Source: Mycteria americana (lineage: Eukaryota; Chordata; Aves; Ciconiiformes; Ciconiidae). From it: a stretch of DNA of 64,000 nt. Of the stretch, positions 14,101 through 25,100 are shown piece by piece (the stretch's first letter is position 1; every line of letters starts with the position of its first letter). Where the stretch lies: contig NC_134367.1 in NCBI RefSeq assembly GCF_035582795.1, positions 111,834,062 through 111,898,061 of the forward strand. The letters are read 5' to 3'. The notes below the pieces were generated by a model, which saw only the letters and a list, made by a program, of their open reading frames with translations, ran no database searches and was not told where the DNA came from. A program made the translations under genes and the position numbers.

Positions 14101-14945
14101 TTCTTTCTGCTAGCATTACAGAGTTTTATAGAACCACCTTTTTTTTCCCCCCCCAGTTAATTCTGTTTTTTCTGCAAAGTTCTTCCCCTGCCCTCTTTGT
14201 GCTAGATGGTAAGAAGCGTTTCTTAGCTACTTCTCTGTTTCTCCAGCTCTTAGTTGTGATTAGCTGAAGACCGTTGTCCTCTGTGGATGACAGTAAATGT
14301 GCACAAGATATTACGACTCTTAAATGCTCACGATCAGCTTACTTTGCAGTCAGCCAGCCATAGTGTGCTCATTTTGCAAGTGATCTCATTGGAGAGATGG
14401 CTTACTGACGAATCTTGTTTTTAATAGGTGAGAAACCTCAGCCTCTGAAGACACCTAAGAAGAGGAGTTACGGCAGTGCGTTCAATCCTCCCAGTTCCAT
14501 AAATCTGCAGGAAAACGATTCTGCGGCCACCAATATTGATCCAAAGGAGGATCACAACTACAGTGCCAGCAGCATGGGTTCCCAGCGCTGTGCATCGAGG
14601 TCCAGCGTGTCTTCCTTGTCCTCCCTCGACGAGGTGTATGAATTTATCTCCAAGACCAGCCATGACGGAAGCGATGGCAGTGAAGGATTTCACAGCGAAG
14701 TGGATACAGACGTTGACTATGAAGATGATCCTCTTGGAGACAGTGGCTATGCATCACAACCTTGTGTAGATACCTCTGAGGAAAGTCAGCCTAGCAACAA
14801 AGCACTCAAGGACTTATGTCAAGAAATCGATGAGGAGTTGAAAGAAGCAGCGGGGTCTCTGCTCCACCTTGCTGGCATCCAAACGTGCTTGAGTTCCTTA
14901 ATAAGTACTGCAAAGACCCACTGTCACAAGCAAAGGAAAAAATAG
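5008..14945 (+). CDS. FOXN2: FOXN2, forkhead box N2, C-terminal part (4 exons; 5' part outside window)
   Basis: Forkhead-family transcription factor acting in the nucleus. Joined exons 5008-5132, 9471-9532, 13897-13965 and 14428-14945 give 257 residues and a stop, in frame across every junction. The first exon opens with the forkhead C-terminal part ([16 protein letters not shown], the wing region), so the recognition helix and N-terminus must lie before the window. Later exons carry a Ser-rich block ([15 protein letters not shown]), an acidic stretch ([20 protein letters not shown]), a predicted helix ([19 protein letters not shown]) and a basic tail (KQRKK). From memory these match vertebrate FOXN2; the C-terminal helix is shared with FOXN3. 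FOXN2 is also known as HTLF, named for binding an HTLV-1 LTR enhancer. No frameshift or premature stop is visible. Identity is very secure; the start cannot be given because it is not in the window. Confidence 0.96.
5133..9470 (+). other. FOXN2 intron, with one CR1 remnant
   Basis: Non-coding between donor gtaggt and the tandem acceptor at 9465-9470. It has a purine-rich patch near 5835-5915, an old CR1 tail at about 6625-6760, and AT-rich sequence. No exon-like conserved peptide was recognised. Confidence 0.8.
6625..6760 (-). mobile_element. CR1-type LINE 3'-end remnant (minus orientation)
   Basis: The stretch containing gatgggaagggac, then agaggagcagaggatcaa, gggcaggttgtacagagcc, ttgaccagttaagctttt and aatatctccaagg follows, in order, the remembered CR1 tail pattern (ggttggaagggacc, ctgctcagagcagg, gagcaggttgcacagga, tccagtcgggttttg, aatatctccaagg). 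Several indels and substitutions mark it as old. On the + strand this is the reverse complement of the CR1 3' end. Confidence 0.7.
9471..9532 (+). CDS. FOXN2: FOXN2 coding exon with NAGNAG acceptor
   Basis: Encodes (R)[20 protein letters not shown] and the first base of the next Glu codon. The acceptor reads tttcagtag, so the exon can begin at 9468 or 9471. Both keep the frame: the first adds one Ser (PPSRSASP), the second gives PPRSASP. I chose 9471 from remembered similarity to vertebrate FOXN2, but the upstream CAG is usually the favoured site, so the start is uncertain by 3 bases. Donor gtaaac. Confidence 0.9.
9533..13896 (+). other. FOXN2 intron, non-coding, with an inverted repeat
   Basis: Contains an A19-20 run at 10963-10982, a perfect 12-base inverted repeat at 11833/11895, and a short TA run near 12989-13000. 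A 168-codon open frame at 11424-11930 has no recognisable domain and I treat it as chance. No other gene seen. Confidence 0.75.
11833..11906. repeat. 12-bp perfect inverted repeat with 50-nt loop
   Basis: GGAGGTGCCGAA at 11833-11844 is matched by its reverse complement TTCGGCACCTCC at 11895-11906. The arms do not extend inward or outward. It lies in a stretch with more CpG than the surrounding intron. It might be a paired protein-binding site or RNA hairpin; function unknown. Confidence 0.8.
13897..13965 (+). CDS. FOXN2: FOXN2 coding exon: [16 protein letters not shown]
   Basis: Acceptor ccttcacag ends at 13896; donor gtaagc follows 13965. The exon is 69 bases, phase 1 at both ends, and encodes [20 protein letters not shown] followed by MLD and the first base of Cys. 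The [15 protein letters not shown] motif is characteristic of FOXN2 in other vertebrates, as I recall it. Being symmetrical, it could be skipped without a frameshift. Confidence 0.95.
14428..14945 (+). CDS. FOXN2: FOXN2 terminal coding exon and stop
   Basis: Acceptor tttttaatag ends at 14427. The exon reads CEKPQPLK, then [20 protein letters not shown], the Ser-rich and acidic blocks, and the conserved helix, ending KQRKK with TAG at 14943-14945. An ATG-started frame at 14415 is only read-through from the intron and is not the gene start. Confidence 0.97.
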
Positions 14946-16299
14946 TATGTTTCTCAGTGTTGAATATATACATATATTTTTTTTAATTGTGGCAATACTC
15001 TTCTACTTTTACCCTTCGCAAGGGAGATCAAAGCCATAAGAGGACTCATTGCTTTTTTATTTTTGGCGCTAACTATAATTTAGCCATTTATTTTTAAATC
15101 ACTGCCTGAAAAGAAAAAAAATTATTTAATCTTCTCCAATTAGAAGAGATGCATGACTTGTGAAAACCTGAAAGCATACTTCTTAATGATCACTTTTTAA
15201 TTTTTTTTCTTTTGAATAGTTGATTTTATTTTTTTTTCCAGAGTTATCTTTGTTCAGATGCACATTGTGGATCTTATTTACATCTCTGCTGGCCCCATCT
15301 GCAGAGGTGAATTTTGCCCTGTCTAAGGGCTCTGACTTCCATGTAAAGGATTAAAAGGAGGAGAAAAAAGAAAAGGGGGAAAAAAAGGGTCCTGGCCTCG
15401 GTTGCCTCCTCCCACCCGTCCTCTCTTCGCTCTTCTGAGACAGGTCCCGGTGGAAACGCTGGTGAAGCAGCTCCGAGTGGCTGCAGTTTTCAGCCCATCT
15501 GACACAGCAGCTGAAAACCTGCAGCACTCCAGGAGCTGCTTTCAGCAAGATGCTAAGTATCCCCTGGGAGAGTGGGGATAAGGGGTAGCTGAGGTGGGTA
15601 CCACCCGCAGTTTTCTTTTTTTTCCTCCTTCCCCCAAATCTGCTGTGTGCAGGTCAGATTCCTGAAGGAAAACAGGGGTGGGTTTGGTTTTTTTTTTTCA
15701 TCTTAAGACAAATTGTCTTTTTTTTGGGGGGAGGGTGGGGTGTCCTTTTCACGCAGATGCACGCATGCATACGCACACCTTGGATGTAGCCAACAGTGAA
15801 AGCTGCCACTTGCCAAGTGTGATGTTGTCCTCCTGTTACCACCACTGTTGAATACGTAGTAGCTGCGTAGTCCTGCAACATCTACCCTTCTGCTCCCCTA
15901 TACCGATGTGGGGGGAAAAAAGAACCCAACAGTTGATGGTGGTGACAACATGGATGAAGTGGAGGCTTTAGTTGGCGAGGTGGTGAATGGCTGCTGAAAA
16001 GGGAACATCTTACCCCCTCATCCGAGACAAAATAGAATAGCTTCCTTTTGGATCAGTGAACCCTGAATTGCTTTTGGGGTTTTTGCCCCTTCTCCCCAAC
16101 GCTCGTTGTTTTTTGTCCCATGGGCTGTCTGTACCTTTTGTTTCCCAGATCACTGTGCCTTGTGCTGTGTGAGTCCTATCAGCCTCCTGCTGCATGCGGG
16201 GCATCTAATGGGCAAGGCTAGCCCGTAGCCTTTGGATGTGCATTGTAGCTCAGGAGGACCTCTGTTTCGGGAAGAAATTCCTTCACAATTCATTTTTGC

Positions 16300-16305
16300 A
16301 ATAAA
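16300..16305 (+). terminator. FOXN2: Candidate proximal FOXN2 poly(A) signal
   Basis: AATAAA about 1.35 kb after the stop codon, followed by a moderately T-rich downstream region. It could give a short 3'UTR isoform. Only transcript 3'-end data can tell whether it is used. Confidence 0.3.
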
Positions 16306-19100
16306 GGAATCTCTTTATGGTCCCCAGACATCCTTCGGCCAAAAATGTTTTAGTGCTATGGCGAACTTCCCCCCCCCCTTTTTTTTTTTTTTTGTTAAAT
16401 CAGTGCTGATTGCTTACATCTGCTTGTAGATGATGGCTTTTTTTTTTTAAGTTTTCTGTTAAAAAATGGGTAAGCAGTTCTGTTGGAGTGGGTTTTAACA
16501 GTACTGTAAGTATAAGGATGCCTTAAGTATGTTGCAGAATCGTATACAACTATCAAAGGTCATCTTTCCTGTTTTTGAAAGGCAGCACGATGTGCCATAA
16601 ATGTTCTCGCTAACATGTGAAGCTATTGCTTCCAGCAGGTGTTGGGCAAGCTGGTTGAAAATTAGGAGCAGAGCCACCTAGGAAACCAATGTCCACTGTT
16701 TTGGTTGTTGAAAACAGTGCTGGATTGAGCCAAAAGTTAACCTTTCCCTAATGGGCTATTTTTCTGGCTATTTGGAGGCCTTTCTTCGATCAGTGTGGGT
16801 TTTTTTTGTTTTTGTTTTTTTTTTTTTTTCTTATTTGTCAGTCTCTTCATGAATACTGCCATAAACTGTCTACTTTAAATACGAACACAGCCATGCTGCT
16901 GAAGGTCTGTTGCTCTGAGGGCCTGTTCCAGTGCCTCTTGAAGACAACGGTGGTGCTCCCGCTGACTCAATGGCTGTTGGATCAAGCCTGAAATATTTGA
17001 GGTTCTTTGTGTTTTGGAATTTAAAGCCAACGTTATTTTTTTTTTAAAGCACAAACACTAGGGAAAAAAGTTTGTTTTTTTTTTTTTTCTTTTTCCAATT
17101 ATTTCAGTTTTCAGCATGATTTGTTTTGTTTCTTGAAAGGGAAGAAAAATACTCTGCTGCATTCCTGCTTTGTGTGAACACCCATTAGCCTACACCCGTA
17201 ACAGGGCAACATGTGTGCAGATGTATATGTCTTCTGGATATCACAAGTGGTGCATTAGCCAATTAGATCTGATATCTGATGTGTTACCAATGGACAGTAG
17301 GGGTAAAACTCGCTATTTAAAGGAAAAATTAAGTACCAACACAGTGGTTCTTAGGATTTTGGGATGTGGAGATGTGAATGCTTGGTGGAACTGCTTTTTG
17401 CTCACGGGTTGCTTTCGTACCTTAGATGGAAAACCGCAAAGGGCAGAGTTTGTGTCAGTGCAAAAACGAGGATTCAGCTACACAGAAATATTGTTAGCAG
17501 TCTGGGATTTTGCTCGGTGCCATGATTTCAGTTGCACACTGTTGAAGAGGGGTGCTGCCTGGCTCCCGCTGAAGGTGGTTGCAGCTTTTCTGTAGCTTCC
17601 AGTGAAAGCCGGATCAAGGTCCAAGTATTCTGGAAACTGCGGTCATAGTTGGCTCCGTGGTTTGGTTCGGTTCAGAATTATTTTTTTGCTTCGGATAAAA
17701 TTTGAGAAGGTTAATACTTACTAGGAGTGTGGCTGTGCCGCTGTTAACCCTGAAGTTGGTGGTAACGACTTCAGCGTTTCTGAAGGGATGGGGTTGGGAT
17801 GCTAACAATGCATTTAATTACCATATGCGAGGAGCAGTAAAATCATACTAATCAGAAGTTAATGGTGAAAGCTGCATCCATCCTTACAGCTTTCAGCCTG
17901 GGGGAACTGGAATTGGGGAAGCGCGGCCACGCTCTCTGCACTTTGCCATCTTCTCTCTCCCCTTTGCGAAGGAGAAGGCAGCCGATCTGTGCCCCTGACC
18001 TGTTCCACCACGTCGTCCCACGCCTCTGCCCGCACGTTTTGGCAGGCAAAGGCCGCCAGCTCAGTTGCGGAGCACCCCTCTTGGTAGTGGGAGAACAGCC
18101 GCCCTCCTTTCACTTACGTACCTAGCATTGGGTTTGGGTTTGTCTGCCACCTCAATTAGAGAAACTGGTGTATATAGTATAAATGGAGTATCATTAAAAG
18201 TTATTTTGATTGCCGGGTTTTGGGGTTTTTTTTTTAGTGACATATGTAAAATGTTCATGCCAGTGGTTGACTCGGATATATTTTGGCAAGAAAAGTATTA
18301 ATGAACCACATTCAATTCTTTAAATATAGTGAAGAAGCGTATGAGACTCGTGTACAAGGGAGGCTGCTCTGTTCAGGATAAATCTGATGTGAACACCGTA
18401 TGAACCTGTACTGGCCTTTCAGATTCCAATATTAAATTACTGCTTTTGCAAAAGCCACATCAAATGTTTTAAAATCCGACTGTAAAATGGAAGTTGTATG
18501 GTTTGCAACTTTCCATCAGCCTGAAAAGTAAGTACAAGCTTTGGTTAAGGCAAAGTACACTCATACACATTAATAATGGTGTAGTCAAAATATTTATTGA
18601 AAAGAAAAGGTAGAATATTTTAAATGTTGCACCTGCCATTATATCTTAAAGCACATTCTTCACACCTAACTGCCAGTGCCATTATCAAGTCTGTTTTATA
18701 AATGTACATTTCTTCAAACTAAAAAGTGCATAATTAAAAGTATTATGTTACTGCCATATAGTGATATGAAACATTTTATAATTGCCAATTCATTGTAACT
18801 ATTATTTATTTAAAAGTGAATTGTAAGAATGCTTTCTGATCAAATGAACCAGAGTTGTTTTTAAACCGTTCCCGTTAGCTTGTTTCTAATGTAGCATAAG
18901 CAATGTCCTTGGGTTTATTTAGAATAATTTTGCCAGTAGGTGACCAATTCTAACCCTTTTTCCTCCACTTTAGTCCTTTACCCGTTTTAAAGACGATTTA
19001 CAGAAGTTTAGTTTTTTGTATGCTAATCTCTGTTAATTAAAATGTTTATAAAGTTTATTTTTACCAAAGAGATGCAATTCATTATGACAAAATATTGCAG

Positions 19101-19106
19101 AATAAA
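19101..19106 (+). terminator. FOXN2: Candidate distal FOXN2 poly(A) signal
   Basis: AATAAA followed within 10-30 bases by a T/GT-rich stretch (ctttgttttataacatttgtgactttttc), a reasonable downstream element. Further AATAAA copies lie at 19178, 20458 and 21501, so the real end may be later. Confidence 0.4.
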
Positions 19107-19125
19107 CTTTGTTTTATAACATTTG

Positions 19126-22100
19126 TGACTTTTTCTGCCCACATTTTTCATTCAGATGATCAAAGGGGCTTTTCTAAAATAAACAGCATTGCAAACGGAA
19201 AGCGCTGTGTTCTCTCTTTATCTACAGACCCTGGTCTCAGATGGTGCTCCAAGTCCCCTGCCTTGCCATTTAAATCTCTTCCACAAGACTGGGCTAGCCT
19301 AAAAAGCCAAATGTTTAACTCATTGCACGTCTCGGCTTGGTTAAGACACTTGCGTGCATGTGGAAGTCATCTGTACAATATCAGAACCCTATCGATCCAT
19401 AGCAGGATTTGCTTACAGTCAGGTTCATCCATAGCTGGCCTGTGATATTGGAAGAGCACCTTATTAAGGCCAAGATTTCACCCTTTAACCTGAAGTCGAG
19501 GTGGGTTTTGACATCTTGGAAATTGCTGAAAATACTACTGCATACCTTCTGCCTTCCTGTGCAAAGCATTTGTTTAAACAGAAATAACTTGAATCTTTTT
19601 CTGATGAAACATCTGTGATTATTTACAGTTCTGTATCCGTACTGCTGCGGCTAAGTTGCTTGTATGACACTCAAAGATCAACAGCGTAGTACAGGACAGG
19701 TAATTTAAAAAATGTGTCCCTGGATAAAGCTGCATAGGTCTTGTTTGGTATTTTTTCAGTATTTACTTTTCTTTAGATAAGATTTACAGCATCTGTTGGG
19801 TCTTTATACATAAGGCCTTATGGAAAGCACACAGGTGGGCACACCCCGCTCTTCATTAGCAGGGATGAAACACTCCCCATCCCACTTCCCACTTGCCTCG
19901 GCTTGCTGTGCCCGGGCCAGCTTTCCCCTCGAGTGCACGCACACGCCTGCGCCCTTCCAGTGCCCGAGAGGCAGAAGTACCAGAGGAGGGAAACAAGATA
20001 GGACATGATGCTTATCTCTCTTCAAAGCAGACATTGGTCCATCTCTTCTATTTTTATTTTTGTTACCCGACCAGTATCACCGAGTTAAGTTTCCTCTGTC
20101 GGATCTGATGGAGATACAGTTTCTTTTGCAATACTTGAAGTGATACGGTAGATTTTAACAAAGACTTGCCTTCATCACCGTATCAAATAATATTTAAATC
20201 ACAAATTACAGAATATATATGCGCTATTAATATCTTTTGATTTAGTGTTCATCTTAATATACTGATAAGAGAACAACTGCTCTAATTAGTTTGGACAAAA
20301 TCACAGCTATGTATCATATGTTAATGATAGCTTTCTAATTGTTATTCACTATATTGTGCTAAGAGAGCCTTAAGTTCGTTGCTAAATTTCCCAAGAGTGT
20401 TTTCTTCTGTTACGCCTTTGCTGGAAATTACCCTCTGTATGGAGCCACAACTCTTGAAATAAACCATTACCTGAAGCAATTACCCACTTATACCAGCTGT
20501 ATTTTAAGGACATTTGTTGAGGAAATACTTAATAGATCAGATTTATTTTGCAAAAATGGCTGTCTAAATTTGACACAGAATATGGTTGTACTTTCACAAA
20601 TCTTGAGCTTCCACATACCTGTAAGTGTTCTTAGTTTGAGCAGTCTGAGTAAATATACGATCTGGCTTGCTTAGAGATAATCACATATGAGTATTAGTCC
20701 AGCAATGTTCTGTGAACTTTCCCAGCATATTTGGACATGGAAACTCTCTTCCCTGTTTTTACCTGCAAGAGCTGTTCTTGCACCTGAGACGGTAAAGCAA
20801 TATTGCCTCTGCTCGAATTCTGTCTTCAGATCAGCTGGGTTGCTTGTTCTCCCTTTTCTTCCTGAAGGCTCTCCTGAAAGCTGCCTCCTCTTACAGTTAC
20901 AAACTACTGACAGCTAATGTTAAGATTATTAACTACCCTCTGCCAGTGTTAGTTTAAACAGCTCTTCGTTAAACATCAGAGTGTTTGTTTTCCTATTGCA
21001 TCAGTACAAAAGCAATCATTTCCCTCCTTAGGCTCTTGACTTAGTAAACAAACCAAGATTACTCGGTTTCCGTTTGGAAGACATGATCTTCATTCCTCTT
21101 AACCACTTTTCTGTACATCAATTCCAGTTTGAATTCAGCCTGCTGGCATGTGCACGAGAAGAGCTACACATGCTCTTGTAGAACGCTGGTGCTTTTTGTA
21201 ACCTGGCCTTAATGCCTTCCCTGGCTTTGCAGCACCACTCTTGCCTGGCACGTCCTTGGCTTGTCATGGCCTTTCCCATGGTCACATACCGTTGACTAAT
21301 CCCGTTATCAACTAGTATGTCCATGTCTTTGTTCTTTTCCCGTCACTGCCAAACGGTGAGGTCCCAGTCAGCAGAAAGAGTTGGTAGTTCGTGACCTGGA
21401 ACTTGATTTAATAAGATCTGTCCTGATCCTGACTCTTCGTGATCTCTCCTGGTAACCTTCCTCTGCTCACCAGGAACTCCCTTTTGGCACAGCCTGTCCA
21501 AATAAAGGAAGGAGGACAAGATATTTCATCAATGCACGTTGCCGTTCAGCTCCTTTTGCAGTTACCTACAGGGTTAGGTTTTTTTGTTTAAAATAGTGGG
21601 GACGGATCAAAGGAGTCTTTGCCTCATGGCTTAGTAGGAGATGCTACATTTGCCATTGTCACGCTTCATTTGAGTCATCGAAGTGACTACCCTCAACCAA
21701 GCACTTGTCTGCTCTTGCAGCGTTCAGAAAAGGACATCCAGTTTCTTAAAACTAGGTATGTCTACCTGAGTGTTGCTTTTATGCTGGTTGCCATAATCTC
21801 CATTTCCATAGTATCTTGACTTTCCAAGCCCTAATGGGCAGCATACTAGATTGGACTGAATACCTAATTTCTGTATCCGTTCCAAAGACGCTGGTAGCAG
21901 TTAAGCACTTGGGTATTTTCATGCCTGGAGATGCAGGTTGGTCCCTATCGGACCAACCTCAGAAGCACTGACGTGCCTAGGTGCTTTGCAGTTGGCAGGC
22001 AGGTGTTCAGAAAAATCTCTGTAGGTGCCTGTATCAACCTTTATGCAGCATCGCTTTTAAAAATAGATTTTGTGCCTTAAAGGCTTTTTTTGATTTAATT

Positions 22101-25100
22101 AACTTGGTACCTTGGTTTCTTACTAAGATCCAGTAGGTTCCCAGTTGTTTTAAATGCTAAAATTAGCTCAGCAAACTAAATTTTTAGTTATTTTCAGTAA
22201 GGGTACATTTTATTCTCTCTCATTAGCTTTTTGCGTGTTTTCCAAACTGCTGGTGGAGGTTCCCATGCTCTGAATACACAGTCAGACCTCCACAAATTAC
22301 AGGCATTTTGCTTTTCTTTTGGCTCCGAGTAATTTGAAAAGATTAAGAATCCACCTGTTGAGCGTGACTACGGTGTGCTGGCTGAAATGACCTGCTGTTT
22401 GGCGCAGGCTCTGCGAGCCCTTCCGCGGGGCAGGTAAGGTGTAGGCAGAGCCGAGCCGTTTCAAAAGAAAAGAGAGGTCTCCTTAAATCTCCGAGTGGCT
22501 ACACAAATCCGCGTATTAACTCGAATGTGACCGTGTTGCATGCTACCTTAAAAAAATGATGCCGCCGTGCTGCATGATGTCACCTTGACCCAATCATAAC
22601 CCATTTTCTGTGAGCATAATGTTAACTCCCCAGAGAAGCATCCGCTGAGTGACAGCAGCATCCCATGCAGCCGTTGCTTAGCGACAAGATTCGGCTTTCA
22701 GCAGGATCTAATTTTAAATTTTTTAACCCTAGATCTGTCAAGGCTCATTATTTCCGATGTGGTTGTTAATCCTTACTTGTTGGTGTCCGACTTCACAAAT
22801 ACCCTGTTTCCGGTAGCATTGCTGTTTTATTTACCATATATAGTGGCTCATAACGAGGAGAAGCATAAGCACCCCAGGTAGATCTTGATACCAAATTTCA
22901 TTTTAGTGCTGATCTATACAAAGAAATATGGGATGCAATTAGAGGTGGAAAATAGTGCATTGTCATTCTGTGAATCTTCCTTTCTTCGCTGGCTCGCGCA
23001 AGTGGCTTGCACCTACTTTCTCTCTAAGGAATGCTGGTTTTCAAATGAATGAATGCTTATGGATGGGTAGCTGGCAATAACAATTAAGCTACAACTTTTA
23101 GTAATATTATGTGTCCGCTTACTTCTAGCTGAATTTCATCTAGGTTAAGAAGCTTGTCTTCTTATCTAAAACCAGTCCAATAAACTGCTGTCATTTTGAA
23201 ATTTAAGGGTTTTTAATACTGGAAAACTTTAACTCTTTTAAATCATTACATAGAATATTTACAGATCATGAAGAAGTTCTACAGAGTTGGGGGTTTTTTT
23301 TATAAATAGTTTTCTACATTTTATTTCTTTCTAAAGTATAGAGGCCTGGAAGCTTACTCCCATATTTTACAAAAAAAAAAAAGAAAATATTTCTGACCAA
23401 CTGTGTCATTCCTTGATTAATTACTACACATGTCCCTGTAAGTGCACTCAAGTTCACTGCTAGCTTCTTAAAGGTATGTGATATTTCACTCAGCTGAAAT
23501 AACGCTGCTTTTACTGGTCAGTATCATAACCACACACACACAAAAAAAAAAGCAAAATCACTGAGAACTGCACAAAAAAAATCCATAAATGTAATAAAAC
23601 TAAAAAAAAAAAAATTGGACCATTCATATTTTAAAAAATATAAATATAGTCCATCTCAGCCTCGTAATCCCCCTAAGATTCTTCCTCCTCCCATTGTTAG
23701 GATTCAAAACTGACACTGCTTTGCTCCTCATGCTCTTTCTCCTTTCCAGTTCATACTAATCCACAAAGACAAACCTGTCTCCACCAAAGCACTTTTTCCA
23801 GCAGTCAATTTGACCATAATACTCCCCTGCTGCCTTTCAATCCTCCCAGGGCGTCCCCCCTTCCACTGCTTCGAGTTCACGTTTCCCATCGCCGGGCTTG
23901 CAACGTACAAATACTTGCTTATCACTTTCTCCTTCCGCAGGGCATGTCGTGCCTTCTCCCCGTGCTCGGTCGGTGAGGAGCCCTGCCCCACATCTCCTCC
24001 ATCCCTCTTCTTTTTCCACGACAGTCTTTACACACCAAAGACCTGGCCTTAGCTCATTCCAGAAGTCCAAATTATTTCTGGAGGTGCCACAATCTTTTTA
24101 AAAATAAAAAATAAAATTGCTTATGAACAGGAATAGTTCTGATTAAGATGTTTCCTAAACTACTGGTAAGTCTGCCAGATCTCTCTCTCTCCTTTCTCTG
24201 CTCCTCGGTCTGTCTCTGGAGATTTGAGAAAATTAAGAGAAACCCGTGCCATCTTTGCTGCAGGTAACAGCTCCTGGTTTGTTGGTGTTACTCGCATGGG
24301 CGAGTCGGGACTCCTTTCAAAGACTTGCAGTCTGCGTCCACAACTGGTATACGTGAAAGAGCATCCACTTCTCACTGTACAATCTCGTAACGCTCCTTCT
24401 CAATTCAGTCTTTTATCTTTCTCTATGAAATCGGACAATTTGACTCTCAGGATTTAATGTACATTGCTTTTATTTTTCTTTCTCTAGCAAATGTGCAAGA
24501 CACTAGAATCTGAGTGCAGGCAGTCTTAGCTGGGCCAATGTTTCTCAGCTATGGCCCCTGCAAGCGTGAAGAGAAGAAAAGCAGGAAACGAGGCTGTAGA
24601 AGACGTGTAGCCCTTCAACAAAAGATGGCAGAGGTAGGGAAGAGGTTTCATTTTCCTGGAAGAGGGGGAATTCCGCATTCAAAAGAATGGAAGAAACATA
24701 AACTTTTTCAGCTGTTACTAAGTTCTGCTGGTTTATGGAGTGAATATCAGTAAGGATTTGCTGTGAAGACACAGAAGTTGCTGCTGTTGCACCAAGGGCT
24801 GGTATGTGTTGTACCCGAGTGGAACGTGAGCTGCAAAGTCAACTCTGAATTATCACAGGCAGCTGCCCGCTCAGTTTTTCCACCTTCTTGTTCTCAGCAA
24901 TTTCTTTTTACACAAAGGCACCGCTCCCCTGGCCATGCACACACCCTATAGATGACTCAAGCTATTTATCCTATGGGCTGGGAAGGGACGCAAGAGACAG
25001 AGAGACTTGTTTTCATTTCTATTTTTAAATGCTATGGAAACACTGAAATTATGATAATGAAAACTACAAATAATTACAAGAAACTGTTCTGTGAAGTGCA

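Larger units (their letters stand above)
14946..19125 (+). other. FOXN2: Probable FOXN2 3'UTR
   Basis: Follows the FOXN2 stop without an evident splice site. It is T-rich with many homopolymer runs, including C10T15 at 16369-16393. A long AT-rich 3' part (about 18.4-19.1 kb) looks like regulatory 3'UTR (TATTTATT-type elements, ATTAAA motifs). Candidate poly(A) signals are AATAAA at 16300, 19101 and 19178. The end is inferred, not seen. Confidence 0.5.
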
